Source: JASLBX01 sp036374175 (GTDB taxonomy: Bacteria; Actinomycetota; Actinomycetes; Jiangellales; Jiangellaceae). From it: 64,000 nucleotides of DNA. This document shows positions 17,518 to 25,959 of this stretch, one piece after another (positions within the stretch are counted from its first letter, which is position 1; every line of letters begins with the position of its first letter). The position numbers and the translations under genes were made by a program. The notes under the pieces were generated by a model, which was not told the origin of the DNA, made no database searches, and was given only the letters and a program-made list of their open reading frames with translations. The stretch lies in assembly GCA_036374175.1 (NCBI GenBank), contig DASUUH010000149.1, positions 12,919 through 76,918 on the forward strand, in the 5' to 3' direction.

Positions 17518-17568
17518 TAACTAGTACCAGGCGAGTGGCCATCCGACCGGCGGCGGTACCGTTGGCCG

Positions 17569-18036
17569 GTGATCCGACTCTCCCCTGGCGACGTAGCGCC
17601 CGACTTCACGCTGCCCGACGCCGATGGCAACCCGACAAGCCTGTCGTCCTACCGAGGCGAGCGCGTGATCGTGTATTTCTATCCGGCGGCGATGACACCC
17701 GGCTGCACGACGCAGGCGTGTGATTTCCGCGACAGCCTGTCGGCACTGCAGGCGGCCGGAGTGTCCGTGCTCGGCGTCTCGCCGGACTCACCCGAGCAGT
17801 TGGCGAAGTTCCGTGAACGGGACCACCTAACGTTCCCCCTGCTGGCCGACGAGGACAAGTCCGTGCTTCTCGTGTACGGCGCGTACGGAGAGAAGAAGCT
17901 CTACGGCAAGGTGGTCGAAGGTGTCATCCGGTCCACGTTCGTGATCGCGCCGGACGGCACCGTCGAGAAGGCGATGTACAACGTCAAGGCCACGGGCCAC
18001 GTCGCCAAGCTGCGTCGCGAGCTCGGCATCGAGTAG
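17569..18036 (+). CDS. bcp: Thioredoxin-dependent thiol peroxidase (peroxiredoxin BCP)
   Basis: 155 aa. It reduces hydroperoxides in the cytoplasm. The peroxidatic Cys46 and likely resolving Cys51 are in TPGCTTQACDFRD, the atypical 2-Cys BCP arrangement; the start (PGDVAPDFTLPDADG) and FPLLADED segment agree. Length is normal. The start is GTG at 17569, with TACCGT a short distance upstream as a possible -10 for a leaderless message. The Nur box lies 52-68 bases upstream, so a nickel or oxidative-stress link is possible. Confidence 0.95.
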   Translation: MIRLSPGDVAPDFTLPDADGNPTSLSSYRGERVIVYFYPAAMTPGCTTQACDFRDSLSALQAAGVSVLGVSPDSPEQLAKFRERDHLTFPLLADEDKSVLLVYGAYGEKKLYGKVVEGVIRSTFVIAPDGTVEKAMYNVKATGHVAKLRRELGIE

Positions 18037-18076
18037 ATCCCGGCACATAGCAGCTGGGAGTCGTGGGGGGACGGGT

Positions 18077-18104
18077 GTGCGGGCGGAGGTGTGCGGGCGG
18101 AGGG
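18077..18104. repeat. Tandem 14-base duplication at the tRNA-Leu 3' end
   Basis: 18077-18090 (GTGCGGGCGGAGGT) and 18091-18104 (GTGCGGGCGGAGGG) match at 13 of 14 bases. The second copy is the 3' acceptor and T-stem part of the tRNA. It may be slippage or the scar of an integrated element; no integrase is nearby. Confidence 0.7.
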
Positions 18105-18175
18105 ACTCGAACCCTCAAGCTCAGACGAGCACCGGCACCTAAAGCCGGCGTGTTTTCCGATTTCACCACGCCCGC
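18092..18175 (-). tRNA. tRNA-Leu (anticodon UAG)
   Basis: Read on the minus strand, the 5' acceptor GCGGGCG pairs with CGCCCGC at the 3' end, followed by discriminator A at 18092. The anticodon stem-loop is CCGGC-TTTAGGT-GCCGG with anticodon TAG. A long variable arm (GCTCGTCTGAGC) marks it as class II leucine, and the T loop GGTTCGAGTCC is intact. CCA is not encoded. The acceptor end is partly duplicated just downstream. Confidence 0.95.
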
Positions 18176-18242
18176 GCGCCGTGAATTGTAGCGCTGGGGC
18201 TAGCCAATACTGAAGGCGTGTTGACCGAGGCCGTCGGTCCGG

Positions 18243-19184
18243 TTATTCGGTGAGTTCGTCCAAGGCGGCCAGGTCCGCAGCGGTGGGTTCCCAGGTGAGC
18301 GCGCCGACATTGGCTGCGACTTGTTCCGGCCTGGTTGCTCCGGCGATGACCGACGCAACCGCAGGCTGGGCCGCCAGGCCACTGATGGCCACGTCGAGGA
18401 TGCCGACGCCGCGCTCGGCCGCGAACTGCGCCAGCGCCTCGATCCGGTCGAAGTCGGCTCCCTCCAGCAACGCGGGGCGGGACTCCAGCCGCGAACCCGC
18501 GGGCGCGGGTTCGGCGCGCCGGTACTTGCCCGAGAGCAGCCCGTACTCCAGCGGGTAGTACGGCAGAATGCCCACACCGACGTGCTCGCAGGCCGGTATC
18601 AGTTCGTCCTCGGCCGTGCGGTCGTACAACGAGTACTTGTTCTGGGCGCTGATGAAGCGCTCGTATCCGGCCGACCGTGCGGCCCAGTCGGCATCTACGA
18701 CCTGCCAGCCGTCGAAGTTCGACGACCCGATGTAGCGCACCTTGCCCTCGGTGACCAGTTCGTCCAGCGCACCGAGGGTCTCCTCGATCGGCGTGATCGG
18801 GTCCGGCCAGTGCATCTGGTAGAGGTCGATCCAATCCGTGCCGAGTCGGCGCAAGCTGGCCTCGACCGCCTTCCTGACGTACCGGCGTGAGCCCCGGGCA
18901 CCCCAGTCGGGACCGTTCAGACCTTTCATGTCACCGCCGAACTTGGTCGCCACCACCACCTCGTCACGACGCGTGCCGAGGGCCGCGCCGAGCAGTTTCT
19001 CGCTCTGGCCATGACCGTAGATGTCAGCGGTGTCGAACAGAGTGACGCCGTGCTCGAGCGCCGCGTCGACCACCTCGGCGGTGTTTTCGACGTCGATCCG
19101 GGTGCCGAACGCGTTGCAGCCCAGCCCGACCGCAGAGACGAGGAGCCCGGAATCACCTAGCGGGCGGTAGGTCATGTCAGCCAT
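18243..19184 (-). CDS. Aldo/keto reductase
   Basis: 313 aa NADPH-dependent oxidoreductase barrel. The catalytic tetrad is visible as Asp in LFDTADIYG, Tyr in the same segment, Lys in VVATKFGG and His in YQMHWPD. The NADP-binding C-terminal part is SVIAGATRPEQVAANV. It belongs to the YajO/Tas-like group of general aldo/keto reductases. The substrate is unknown. It is followed by a tRNA and preceded at 10 bases by the molybdenum enzyme on the same strand, so it may be co-transcribed with it. Confidence 0.93.
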   Translation of the reverse strand: MADMTYRPLGDSGLLVSAVGLGCNAFGTRIDVENTAEVVDAALEHGVTLFDTADIYGHGQSEKLLGAALGTRRDEVVVATKFGGDMKGLNGPDWGARGSRRYVRKAVEASLRRLGTDWIDLYQMHWPDPITPIEETLGALDELVTEGKVRYIGSSNFDGWQVVDADWAARSAGYERFISAQNKYSLYDRTAEDELIPACEHVGVGILPYYPLEYGLLSGKYRRAEPAPAGSRLESRPALLEGADFDRIEALAQFAAERGVGILDVAISGLAAQPAVASVIAGATRPEQVAANVGALTWEPTAADLAALDELTE

Positions 19185-19194
19185 GGCCTCGACA

Positions 19195-20745
19195 CTAGCC
19201 TTCGACGGTCACCGCCACCCCGTGCCACCCGGTAGCGCCGTCCGGAGCGGGCGGGCGCTCGTTTCCTGTCTGCTCCTCGCCGTCCGCGGTGATCGCGCGA
19301 ACCTCCAGGCGGTGTCGCCCCTGCTCGGCATCCCAGTACCACACCCACTGCCGCCACGTGTCGGCATTCGGGACTGCACCGAGGTCCGCTTGCCGCCAGG
19401 GTCCGCCGTCGACCCTCACCTCCACGGCTTCGATTCCGCGATGCTGCGCCCACGCCACGCCGGCGACGGCCACCGGACCGGACTGGACGGTGGCGCCGTT
19501 CCGGGGGACGTCGATCCGCGAGGAGACCTTGACCGGTCCACGCTCGGACCAACCCCGCGACGTCCAGTACGCGGTGATCTCGTTGAACCGGCTGACCTGG
19601 AGGTCGACCACCCACTTGGTGGCGCTGACGTACCCGTAGAGGCCGGGTACGACCATCCGGACCGGGAAGCCGTGCTCGACAGGCAGCGGCTCGCCGTTCA
19701 TGGCGACCGCGAAGATCGAGTCGCGTCCGTCGGTGAGGACGTCGAGCGGCGTGCCGCAGGTCCAGCCGTCGCGCGAGGTGGACAGGACTGCATCGGCGTC
19801 CGCATGCGGTCCAGCCAAACCCAGAACATCTGCCACCCGAACGCCCGTCCACAACGCGTTACCGATCAGGCTGCCGCCGACGTTGTTAGACACGCAGCAG
19901 AGCGTCACCCACCGGTCGACCAGCCCGAGCCCGACGAGGTCGTCAAAGCCGAGGACGACCTCCCGCTCGACCATGCCGTGAACCCGCAGAGTCCAGTCGT
20001 CGGGCTGGATCAGCGGGACGGACAATGCGGTGTCGATCCGGTAGAAGTCGTCATTCGGTGTCAGCCACGGTTCGCTCCCGTCGATTTCGAGGTCGGCGCC
20101 TGGTACCGGCTCGGCGGTTGGCAATGCGCGCGGCAGGGCCACGTCCACATCGGTACGGGACGCCTCGACCGCGCGCCGGCGCCCGCCGAGCAGCCGCCCG
20201 GCCCCGCCGGCCGCGACAGCTGCTGCCGCCGTGATGCCGGCGGCTTGCACAAAGGCCCGCCGGTCCATGCGCATATCGGGGGCGACCGAGCCTGCGGTGG
20301 GGACAGGCTCGGCCGCCGCACGGCGGGCCAGCGCGGGCAGGGCCAGGACCGCCGCACCGGCACCGGCTATAACCGGCAGCAGGTCGTACGTCACGGTGTC
20401 GGGCCGGCTCCAGACGGCGAGCCCGGCCACTGCGCCGAGCCCGGCGGCGGCCAGCATCCCGGCACCGCGACGGCGGGCCGCCACCACCCCGATGGCCGCG
20501 GCGAAGACCGCGAGCACGACCACGACTCCACCGATCAGGACGGGTTTGTCGGCCGTGCCGAACGTCGCGATCGCCCACTCGGTGAGCCAGGTCGGTGACA
20601 GCTCGATGACGGCCTCGCCGACCGCCAACACCGGCGTTATGCCGCGGTTGAGCAGCCCGGCCAGCAATTCGGCGACGCCAAGGCCGAGCCCGGCCGCGAC
20701 AATCCCGGCCAGCGCGGCCGGCCACCTGTGAATAAGTCGACGCAC
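19195..20745 (-). CDS. Membrane-anchored sulfite-oxidase-family molybdopterin enzyme
   Basis: 516 aa. The N-terminal part has about four membrane helices (residues 8-30, 68-90, 96-112 and 120-140). It is followed by MDRRAFVQAAG and another hydrophobic stretch, a twin-arginine-like element placed internally. The soluble part is a sulfite-oxidase fold: TLCCVSNNVGG holds the Mo-ligating Cys, GYVSATKWVVDL and the later Ig-like dimerisation domain (VSSRIDVPRNGATV) complete it. The substrate is not known; related proteins include YedY and plant-type sulfite oxidase. Catalysis is predicted outside the membrane. Confidence 0.9.
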   Translation of the reverse strand: MRRLIHRWPAALAGIVAAGLGLGVAELLAGLLNRGITPVLAVGEAVIELSPTWLTEWAIATFGTADKPVLIGGVVVVLAVFAAAIGVVAARRRGAGMLAAAGLGAVAGLAVWSRPDTVTYDLLPVIAGAGAAVLALPALARRAAAEPVPTAGSVAPDMRMDRRAFVQAAGITAAAAVAAGGAGRLLGGRRRAVEASRTDVDVALPRALPTAEPVPGADLEIDGSEPWLTPNDDFYRIDTALSVPLIQPDDWTLRVHGMVEREVVLGFDDLVGLGLVDRWVTLCCVSNNVGGSLIGNALWTGVRVADVLGLAGPHADADAVLSTSRDGWTCGTPLDVLTDGRDSIFAVAMNGEPLPVEHGFPVRMVVPGLYGYVSATKWVVDLQVSRFNEITAYWTSRGWSERGPVKVSSRIDVPRNGATVQSGPVAVAGVAWAQHRGIEAVEVRVDGGPWRQADLGAVPNADTWRQWVWYWDAEQGRHRLEVRAITADGEEQTGNERPPAPDGATGWHGVAVTVEG

Positions 20746-20814
20746 CGCTCCATCGTGCGCCGCTGGGAGCCGGCTTGGAAGCCCTGACGGGCGGACGTCA
20801 CCGGATCGTCAGCT

Positions 20815-21429
20815 TCAGCGCTGCACCACCTCGCGCAAGTGCCGGGCGAGCGCGCTGAACGCTCGGCCGCGGTGGCTGATCGCGTCTTTGTCGGACGGTG
20901 GCATCTCGGCCGTGGTGCGAGTGTGGCCGGCAGGGACGAAGATCGGGTCGTAGCCGAAGCCGCCTGCACCCCGGGGCTCGTGAATGATCCGGCCAATGAC
21001 CCGGCCTTCCTCCACGACCTCCTGCCCATCTGGCCGGGCCAGCGCCGCGACGCAGACGAACGAGGCGCCGCGCCGAGTGTCGGGCACGTCGGCCAACTGG
21101 GCCAGCAGCAACCGAAGGTTCGCTTCGTCGTCGCCGTGGCGGCCGGACCAACGGGCGGAGAACACACCGGGCATGCCGTTGAGCGCATCGACGCTGATGC
21201 CAGAGTCGTCGGCGACTGCCGGCAGGCCGGTCGCCGCCGCTACGGCGTGTGCCTTGAGCAATGCGTTCTCGGCGAAGGTCAGGCCGGTCTCCGGGACGTC
21301 GTCGACGCCGTCGAACGCGGTGACCGGCACCAGGTCGACCGGCGCGCCGGCCCGTTCGAGGATGCGCCTTATCTCTTCCACCTTGTGCTCGTTGCGGGTG
21401 GCCAACACCACCCGCGGAACCGGCTGCAT
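20815..21429 (-). CDS. rdgB: dITP/XTP pyrophosphatase (RdgB/HAM1)
   Basis: 204 aa house-cleaning nucleotide pyrophosphatase that removes dITP and XTP. Motifs are VVLATRNEHKVEEI, TFAENALLKA, ADDSGISVDAL, PGVFSARW, GFGYDPIF and ISHRGRAFSAL. The ATG at 21429 overlaps the last base of the rph stop (TGATG), giving tight coupling. The rph-rdgB pair is a conserved actinobacterial arrangement. Confidence 0.96.
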   Translation of the reverse strand: MQPVPRVVLATRNEHKVEEIRRILERAGAPVDLVPVTAFDGVDDVPETGLTFAENALLKAHAVAAATGLPAVADDSGISVDALNGMPGVFSARWSGRHGDDEANLRLLLAQLADVPDTRRGASFVCVAALARPDGQEVVEEGRVIGRIIHEPRGAGGFGYDPIFVPAGHTRTTAEMPPSDKDAISHRGRAFSALARHLREVVQR

Positions 21430-22148
21430 CACCCCAGCGCCCCCCGCTGGAGAGCAGTGAGCTCGGCGCAACCCGCTTCGGCGAGGGCGAGGAGTGCGTC
21501 AAGCTCCTTGCGGTCGAATGGCGCCCCCTCAGCCGTGCCCTGCACCTCGATGAAGGCGCCGCTGCCGGTCATCACGACGTTCATGTCGGTCTCCGCACGA
21601 ACGTCTTCTTCGTAGCAGAGGTCGAGCCGTGGCTCACCGTCGACCACACCGACCGACACCGCGGCGACCGAGTCACGGAGTACATCGCCCGAGGCGATCA
21701 AATCGCGGGCGCGCATCCACTGGACCGCATCGGCCAGCGCGACGTACGCGCCGGTGATCGCCGCAGTGCGGGTACCGCCGTCAGCCTGCAAGACGTCGCA
21801 GTCGATCACAATCGTGTTCTCTCCGAGCGCGGACGTGTCGATGATGCCGCGAAGCGAGCGCCCCACGAGGCGGGAGATTTCGTGCGTCCGCCCGCCGATG
21901 CGTCCCTTCACGGATTCGCGGTCGGACCGGGTGTTGGTCGACCGCGGCAGCATCGCGTACTCGGCCGTCACCCAGCCGTCTCCCGACCCCTTTCGCCACC
22001 GCGGGACGCCTTCGGTGACCGAAGCCGCGCACAGCACTCTCGTGTTGCCGAAACTGACGAGCACCGAACCTTCGGCATGGTCGAGCCAGCCACGCTGGAA
22101 CGTGACGGGACGGAGTTGGCCGGCCTGGCGGCCATCGGGTCGGGTCAT
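21429..22148 (-). CDS. rph: Ribonuclease PH
   Basis: 239 aa phosphorolytic 3'-5' exonuclease for tRNA 3' ends, forming a hexamer. RPVTFQRGWLDHAEGSVLVSFGNTRVLC, the NTRSDRESVKGRIGGRTHEISRLVGRSLR region and CDVLQADGGTRTAAITGA are hallmark segments. ATG at 22148 (MTRPDGRQ) fits family length; an in-frame GTG lies 24 bases upstream. It lies between the MBL phosphodiesterase and rdgB, as in mycobacteria. Confidence 0.96.
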   Translation of the reverse strand: MTRPDGRQAGQLRPVTFQRGWLDHAEGSVLVSFGNTRVLCAASVTEGVPRWRKGSGDGWVTAEYAMLPRSTNTRSDRESVKGRIGGRTHEISRLVGRSLRGIIDTSALGENTIVIDCDVLQADGGTRTAAITGAYVALADAVQWMRARDLIASGDVLRDSVAAVSVGVVDGEPRLDLCYEEDVRAETDMNVVMTGSGAFIEVQGTAEGAPFDRKELDALLALAEAGCAELTALQRGALG

Positions 22149-22186
22149 GCAGGGAACATTATCCGGCAGCACCGACGAGCGCCGGG

Positions 22187-22933
22187 TCAGAGCTGGACGA
22201 CCGCCCCTGGGCGCGCGAGTGCAAGCGGGCCAACGAACACACTCCTGGCCTCGGCAACGGCCTGCTGCGGATCACCCCACGGCAGGATGTGGGTCAACAT
22301 CAGCTGGCGGACGTTGGCGGCGGCGGCATGTTCGCCGGCTTCGCGGCCGGTCAAGTGGTGACCGGGCGGGTTGCCGTCGCCCTCGAGGAAAGCCGCCTCG
22401 CACAGCAGCAGGTCGGCTCCTTGGGCGAGATCGACAAGGGCCGGCGTGGCGGCGGTGTCACCCGAGTAGACCAGGACGCTTCCCTCATGCTCGATGCGAA
22501 GGGCGTACGCAGGTACCGGGTGCACCACTCGCGCAGCTTTCACCTTCACGTCGCCGATCACAAAGGCGTGCTCTGGATACGTGCCGAAGTCGAACTCGTC
22601 GGTCATGCCGGGGTCAGCGGGCAGGCCATACGCCCGCGCCATCCGGTCGGCCGTGCCTGCCGGCCCCCACACCGGGATGCGGTCCCGATCGCGCCACGGG
22701 CTGTAGCGGGCGGCCACGTAGTAGCCGCACAGATCCATGCAGTGATCCGGGTGCAAGTGGCTCAGCAGCACGGCGTCGACCGTCTCGAGGCCGATCCGCC
22801 GTTGCAGCGGGCCGAGGGCGCCGTTGCCCAGGTCAAGCACGATCGTGGTGTCACCGGCCTGGACGAGATAGCAGGACGCCGGCGAGTCGGGGCCGGGAAG
22901 CGATCCGGAGCAGCCCACGACCGTGAGCTTCAC
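22187..22933 (-). CDS. MBL-fold metal-dependent hydrolase (probable cyclic-nucleotide phosphodiesterase)
   Basis: 248 aa metallo-beta-lactamase fold. Zinc ligands are LLSHLHPDHCMD (HxHxDH), the VVHPVPAYAL histidine, VYSGDTAAT (Asp) and MLTHILPWG. The mycobacterial protein at the same locus (Rv1339) is reported to hydrolyse cAMP; the order murI-MBL-rph-rdgB is the same here, so cAMP turnover is likely but not shown. GTG at 22933 overlaps the murI stop as GTGA. Confidence 0.88.
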   Translation of the reverse strand: MKLTVVGCSGSLPGPDSPASCYLVQAGDTTIVLDLGNGALGPLQRRIGLETVDAVLLSHLHPDHCMDLCGYYVAARYSPWRDRDRIPVWGPAGTADRMARAYGLPADPGMTDEFDFGTYPEHAFVIGDVKVKAARVVHPVPAYALRIEHEGSVLVYSGDTAATPALVDLAQGADLLLCEAAFLEGDGNPPGHHLTGREAGEHAAAANVRQLMLTHILPWGDPQQAVAEARSVFVGPLALARPGAVVQL

Positions 22934-23787
22934 CGGCCCACGTCCTTGGTCAAGAGCAGATCCTCGGTCTCGGAAGCGACGACTGCCCGAAAGCCCAGAG
23001 TGTCTTCGACCGACTCGATGCGCGGGCCGAGGAACCGCCGGCCGATCTCGCCGAATGGCCGCGGGTCGCCCGTCGCACGGAACCGGTGGGTGGGGGGCGG
23101 GAGGTGGTCGTCGCGCATCAGCTCGCGTTCGGCCAGGACGCGGTACACGTCCTGAGCCGTCTCTTCGGCGCTGCTGACCAACGTGACACCGGCACCCATG
23201 ACGTACGACAAAACGCCGGTGAGCATGGGGTAATGCGTGCAACCGAGCACCAGGGTGTCCACTCCGGCCTCACGCACCGGCTCGAGATACTCCCGGGCGG
23301 CATGCTCCAGTTCTGGTCCGTGGGTGATGCCGTCCTCGACGAACTTGACGAACCTGGGACACGCGCGGGTTGTGATGCGCAGGTGCGGGGCGGCGGCGAA
23401 GGAATCCTCGTACGCCTTGGACTCGATCGTCGCTCGCGTCCCGATCACGCCGACGTGGCCGTTGCGGGTTATCGCGACGGCTCGCCGCACCGCGGGTTGG
23501 ATCACCTCGACGACGGGCACGTCGTATCGCTCGCGAGCGTCGCGCAGCACTGCGCTGCTGGCGGAGTTGCAGGCGATGACGAGCATCTTCACACCGTCGG
23601 CGACGAGGGAGTCCATCACGTCGAGCGCGAATGCTCGAACCTCGGCGAGGGGACGCGGGCCATACGGACCGCGGGCGGTGTCGCCCACGTAGTGGATCGC
23701 CTCGTGCGGGAGCTGGTCGAGCACGGCGCGCACCACCGTGAGCCCGCCCACTCCGCTGTCGAATATCCCGATCGGCGCGTCGCTCAT
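22930..23787 (-). CDS. murI: Glutamate racemase
   Basis: 285 aa. It makes D-glutamate for peptidoglycan. The paired catalytic cysteines are in IACNSASS (about residue 75) and LGCTHYP (about residue 185), with the start IGIFDSGVGGLTVVRA and HYVGDTARGPYG all typical. The C-terminus is slightly extended (about 20 residues). It heads the murI-MBL-rph-rdgB run. Start ATG at 23787. Confidence 0.96.
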   Translation of the reverse strand: MSDAPIGIFDSGVGGLTVVRAVLDQLPHEAIHYVGDTARGPYGPRPLAEVRAFALDVMDSLVADGVKMLVIACNSASSAVLRDARERYDVPVVEVIQPAVRRAVAITRNGHVGVIGTRATIESKAYEDSFAAAPHLRITTRACPRFVKFVEDGITHGPELEHAAREYLEPVREAGVDTLVLGCTHYPMLTGVLSYVMGAGVTLVSSAEETAQDVYRVLAERELMRDDHLPPPTHRFRATGDPRPFGEIGRRFLGPRIESVEDTLGFRAVVASETEDLLLTKDVGR

Positions 23788-23837
23788 GGCCTCCCGAGCC
23801 TACGGCATGGGGTGGCTTCTGCGGGGGTATGCACCGC

Positions 23838-24377
23838 TCAGCGGGTTGTCAGCGTCCACAAGCCCGGGTACTCGATCACAAACCCGTCCGGATCGACGAG
23901 CAGATCGGCGCGGAAGGAGCCCGACTCATAGGTGAAGCCGGCTTGGCTGCGGGTGTACCGCTGTCGTGCCGGGCTGATATCAACGGTCGTTACGGGGTGG
24001 ATGTACACCACATCGATGTCGGCCGAATCGCCCACTTCGAGCCCGAGCCGGCGGATCGGAATCGTGTTGGTGAACGGCGTGAGGGCGATGTCGACGTCCA
24101 GGCAGCCGGCCAAGTCGGGGCGTTCACGGCCATCGGTGTCGTACCACCGGTCGCCTGTCCGGCGAAGCGACACCGCCGGCCGGCCATGCAGCGTTACCGA
24201 CACGCGGACCGGCCGCCAGGACGAATCGCAGTCGACCTGGTACCGGAGCCGGACCGGCTGTGCGTCCACGACGGCGATGATTGTGCCGTCGGCTGTGATT
24301 CGATCTTCGGCGATGCCAACGGATGTGTATTCCATGCCCGGCCATCGCTCGGCCGTCCAGACCAGCTCTCTGTTCAC
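23838..24377 (-). CDS. Putative glycolipid-binding protein (DUF1089-type)
   Basis: 179 aa. The sequence LVWTAERWPGMEYTSVG, the RYQVDCDSSWRPVRVSV strand pair and the TPFTNTIPIRRLGLEVG segment match the putative glycolipid-binding family (PF06475). There is no signal peptide or membrane helix, so it is cytosolic. Its role is unknown. GTG at 24377 overlaps the stop of the upstream gene (GTGA), and both are part of an insert in an otherwise conserved locus. Confidence 0.75.
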   Translation of the reverse strand: MNRELVWTAERWPGMEYTSVGIAEDRITADGTIIAVVDAQPVRLRYQVDCDSSWRPVRVSVTLHGRPAVSLRRTGDRWYDTDGRERPDLAGCLDVDIALTPFTNTIPIRRLGLEVGDSADIDVVYIHPVTTVDISPARQRYTRSQAGFTYESGSFRADLLVDPDGFVIEYPGLWTLTTR

Positions 24378-24928
24378 GACGTGATCTCCGCGACGATGCG
24401 CTGGCCGAACATCTGTTGCTCCATGCGCCAACGACCCGGTTCGTCCGCGATGAACCCGCGCCAATGGAAACTCTCCGGGGTGATGTCGCTGAACACCCAG
24501 CGCAGCGGGCTTCCGTCGACGTCCGGGCCCTCGAGGACGATCTCATCGCCGACCGCACGCGCAATCAGGGTGATTAGCGTGCCAGAGACCGCGCCGAACC
24601 AGACGACGTGCCACGTGTCGGTATGGGCGTTGTAGTGGCGCACAGAGGTGCCGATGCCCCGCCGGCCCGGCTCAGCGCTACCTGTCCGGGAGTTCGGGTA
24701 GAACAGTACGTCCTGGACACACCGGCCGTCGAGGGTCCAGCCGAATGACCACGTTCCCGGCTTGTCGTACACGGCGGCCCCGTCGGCGGCGAAGAACTGC
24801 ACTCGCATGCGCCACTCGCCGACGAACCGGCCGAAAAGCGCGAGGCGGTCGCTCAAGTCGGGATGCGGTGCTGGGCTCGCCAGCTTTGCCGCAAAGCCGT
24901 CCACCGTGGCGGTGTAACCAGTCATCAT
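24374..24928 (-). CDS. DUF1579-like hypothetical protein
   Basis: 184 aa soluble protein. FGRFVGEWRMRVQFFAADG, GTWSFGWTLDGRCVQDVLF and VRHYNAHTDTWHVVWFG resemble DUF1579-type beta-rich (calycin-like) proteins. Its stop overlaps the glycolipid-binding gene by 4 bases. It is divergent from the CGNR regulator with a 51-base gap that contains two GGTTAAC copies. Function unknown. Confidence 0.65.
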   Translation of the reverse strand: MMTGYTATVDGFAAKLASPAPHPDLSDRLALFGRFVGEWRMRVQFFAADGAAVYDKPGTWSFGWTLDGRCVQDVLFYPNSRTGSAEPGRRGIGTSVRHYNAHTDTWHVVWFGAVSGTLITLIARAVGDEIVLEGPDVDGSPLRWVFSDITPESFHWRGFIADEPGRWRMEQQMFGQRIVAEITS

Positions 24929-24979
24929 TTTTGTAGGTTAACGCCGGAAGATGCGCGACGCAACCAATAAGATGATTAG

Positions 24980-25501
24980 GTGGTTAACACTCATGGTGAA
25001 CGTCAGGTGGCGCCCGGCCGGCTGGAGAGCGTTCGCACGCTTCTGAACAGCTGGTGGATTCCCAACCAGACGCGCGTGGCCGAGGATCGGTTCGACGCGT
25101 ATGCCGACGAACACCACGTCGCCACGTCCGAGCGGGCACGCCTGCGGGAGTTGCGCGATGACCTGCGGCGTGTGGTGGACCGGTCCGCGCCGGCCGATGC
25201 CGTTGTCAACCGATGGATCGCCGAGTTAGACGTCAAGCCTCATGTCGCTGCCGAGTCGGTGGGGTTCTGGCATGCGGCCGGCAGGTGCGGCGACGTCCTC
25301 GTCGCGAGCCTGGCCGCGATGTCCCTAGGGCAGTGGACCCGGCTCAAGGCATGCCCGGACTGCCAGTGGGTGTTCTACGACCACAGCCGAAATGCGAGCA
25401 AGCGGTGGTGCCTGATGACGGCCGGCGGGCCAGACGGCCGGTCCTGCGGCAGCATCGCCAAAGTCCGTGCCTACCGCGCCCGCGCCCGCCAGAGCGCGTG
25501 A
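24980..25501 (+). CDS. CGNR zinc-finger transcription factor
   Basis: 173 aa. The C-terminal zinc finger reads CPDCQWVFYDHSRNASKRWC, then CGSIAKVRAYRAR (the CGNR family, here CGS in the signature). The N-terminal domain (RLESVRTLLNSWWIPNQTRVAED) is the ABATE ligand domain that normally precedes it. These proteins are probable DNA-binding regulators in actinobacteria. Because it is divergent from the DUF1579-like operon, that operon is its likely target. GTG start at 24980, overlapping one of the GGTTAAC units. Confidence 0.87.
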   Translation: MVNTHGERQVAPGRLESVRTLLNSWWIPNQTRVAEDRFDAYADEHHVATSERARLRELRDDLRRVVDRSAPADAVVNRWIAELDVKPHVAAESVGFWHAAGRCGDVLVASLAAMSLGQWTRLKACPDCQWVFYDHSRNASKRWCLMTAGGPDGRSCGSIAKVRAYRARARQSA

Positions 25502-25609
25502 GCCCGGTTCAGCGCTAGGGCGGCACCGGCGGCGGACCATCGCATTGTCAGAGGCGGGCGGTAGACAGGCCTCATCGAACTGTTGTCCGATCCGAGGAGG
25601 GTTGTCGCC

Positions 25610-25930
25610 GTGGACTTCGACACGACGATCGCCGACGAGGCCGCCGCCTACCTGAGGAGCGTCACTCCGAACCGCGCCCGCTCGACAGCGGCCAGTGAGC
25701 GTCCATCGCCAGGAGAGTGCCTGCGCTGCTATATCCAACGTCTGGTCACGTCCCACGGCTGCGACACCAGCTTGCGTTTCACCCGGCGCTGGCTGAGCGA
25801 TTCTTCCTTCGCCAACCCTGAGCGACTGTTGCGCTGGTTCGAAAGCAGCGGCGGCTATTGCGACTGCGAAGTGCTTATGAACGTGCTCCCCGACCACTGG
25901 CCGCTGCAGCCCGCCGAAGCCGATCCGTAG
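25610..25930 (+). CDS. DUF2695 protein
   Basis: 106 aa from the GTG at 25610, which has GAGGAGG nine bases upstream; the frame stays open to 25583. GECLRCYIQRLVTSHGCD, LRFTRRWLSD and GGYCDCEVLMNVLPD are the DUF2695 signature, with a conserved set of cysteines (CLRC, CDC) that could bind a metal. Function unknown. It is the last gene of the accessory insert and is convergent with cysM. Confidence 0.8.
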   Translation: MDFDTTIADEAAAYLRSVTPNRARSTAASERPSPGECLRCYIQRLVTSHGCDTSLRFTRRWLSDSSFANPERLLRWFESSGGYCDCEVLMNVLPDHWPLQPAEADP

Positions 25931-25959
25931 AAGTGGCGGCGCTTATGCGTCGGGCGCGG

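Noticed and set aside
15662..17542. An open frame of 626 codons running from upstream of cbiM through to the end of cbiQ
   Set aside because: Only the part from 16426 encodes CbiQ; the rest is an out-of-frame reading of cbiM with Arg/Gly-rich translation.
17458..17568. Cobalamin riboswitch before cbiM
   Set aside because: The gap is only 111 bases and has no B12-box sequence; a Nur box explains the regulation better.
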